From contig CALDPN010000085.1 of NCBI GenBank assembly GCA_937911235.1, forward strand, positions 1 through 5,284: a DNA stretch of 5,284 nucleotides, in the 5' to 3' direction. This DNA comes from an uncultured Bacteroidales bacterium. Lineage in GTDB: Bacteria > Bacteroidota > Bacteroidia > Bacteroidales > Paludibacteraceae. The notes under the pieces are model-generated. The model saw nothing but the letters and a program-made list of their open reading frames with translations, searched no databases and had not been told where the DNA came from. The translations under genes were made by a program, and so were the position numbers. This document shows, piece by piece, positions 5,004 to 5,284 of the stretch. How positions within the stretch are numbered: position 1 is the stretch's first letter; each line of letters starts with the position of its first letter.

Positions 5004-5284
5004 ATGGCAACAAAAAAGACAAACAAAAACCTAAAAACAGCTAAAAAAGTTATGAAACCTAAAGAAGTAGTTGAAGAGGGAGTAATAACAGAGGTAATAA
5101 CGCCGACTGACGATGAGCTTATTATGGGTGTAATGGAGACAAAAAAAGAAGTAAAAGTTATTGAAATTCCTAAATATACTATTACAATTAGAACACATGC
5201 ATTTGATGGATGTAGAGGATTATCATATGTTGAAATTCCTACAACTGCATTAGTTCTAGAAAATGAAATATTTGTTAATATGAA
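5004..5284 (+). CDS. Protein with basic N-terminus and BspA-like leucine-rich repeat (3' end cut by window)
   Basis: ATG 5004 is preceded by AAAGGA (4993-4998) with a five-base gap. The frame stays open for 93 codons to the window end, so the gene is truncated only by the window. Residues 1-20 are Lys-rich (MATKKTNKNLKTAKKVMKPK), then comes an acidic/hydrophobic linker (21-48). Residues 53-93 read IEIPKYTITIRTHAFDGC, then RGLSYVEIPTTALVLENEIF. This matches the BspA/LRR_5 pattern (IP..v..I...AF.GC..L..v.IP........F), with one complete unit and the start of a second. In bacteria such repeats serve in surface binding. A phage copy might be a head decoration, a head-tail joining protein with a binding module, or an accessory virion protein. 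Bases from about 5160 on are more AT-rich than the first half, a possible module joint. The full product is unknown. Confidence 0.7.
   Translation, partial: MATKKTNKNLKTAKKVMKPKEVVEEGVITEVITPTDDELIMGVMETKKEVKVIEIPKYTITIRTHAFDGCRGLSYVEIPTTALVLENEIFVNM

Overview
The window is the head-morphogenesis segment of a tailed double-stranded DNA phage or prophage. All protein genes read on the + strand. The order is the end of an upstream gene, portal, an extra gene, a small gene, scaffold, major capsid protein, and the start of a gene with a leucine-rich-repeat motif. No prohead protease is visible, and the portal is followed by a separate scaffold and then the coat gene. That arrangement is usual for podovirus-type phages of the P22 or T7 style, but tail type cannot be decided from this window. 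Base composition is AT-rich: hand counts on sample lines give about 35-41% GC for portal, scaffold and capsid. The scaffold and capsid genes have strong AAGGAG ribosome binding sites. A low-GC bacterium of the gut-Firmicutes kind would fit, but the host is not established.

Layout: bases 1-32 hold the probable last codons of an upstream gene (by position perhaps the large terminase) and the portal ribosome site. The portal (33-2036, 667 aa) ends in a glutamine-rich tail. It is followed with no gap by a 237-aa gene (2037-2750) of unknown function and clearly lower GC (about 27%). Its last third looks, by pattern only, like the small barnase/EndoU-type or polyvalent-associated domains that phages carry as accessory modules. 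A 110-base gene-free stretch (2751-2860) comes next. A 61-aa gene (2861-3046) without a clear Shine-Dalgarno, the scaffold (3067-4074) and the major capsid protein (4087-4950) then run close together. An intrinsic terminator (4961-4991) separates the capsid gene from a truncated gene (5004 to the window end) with a basic N-terminus and a BspA-like leucine-rich repeat.

The most unexpected structure is in the gene-free stretch, on the strand opposite to all the genes. A near-consensus sigma-70 promoter (TTGAAA, 16-base spacer, TATAAT with extended -10 TG) lies a few bases before a perfect 8-bp GC-rich hairpin followed by seven U. If active, it would make an RNA of only about 36 nt that is almost entirely a terminator hairpin and ends inside the stop codon of the low-GC gene. 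Together, the low-GC gene and this antisense promoter-hairpin unit look like an accessory cassette inserted between portal and scaffold.

Working together: the portal forms the dodecameric vertex through which DNA is packaged, the scaffold guides coat assembly into a procapsid, and the coat protein forms the shell. The 61-aa protein is unassigned. The low-GC gene and the leucine-rich-repeat gene are accessory candidates. All calls come from reading the sequence; no database search was run.
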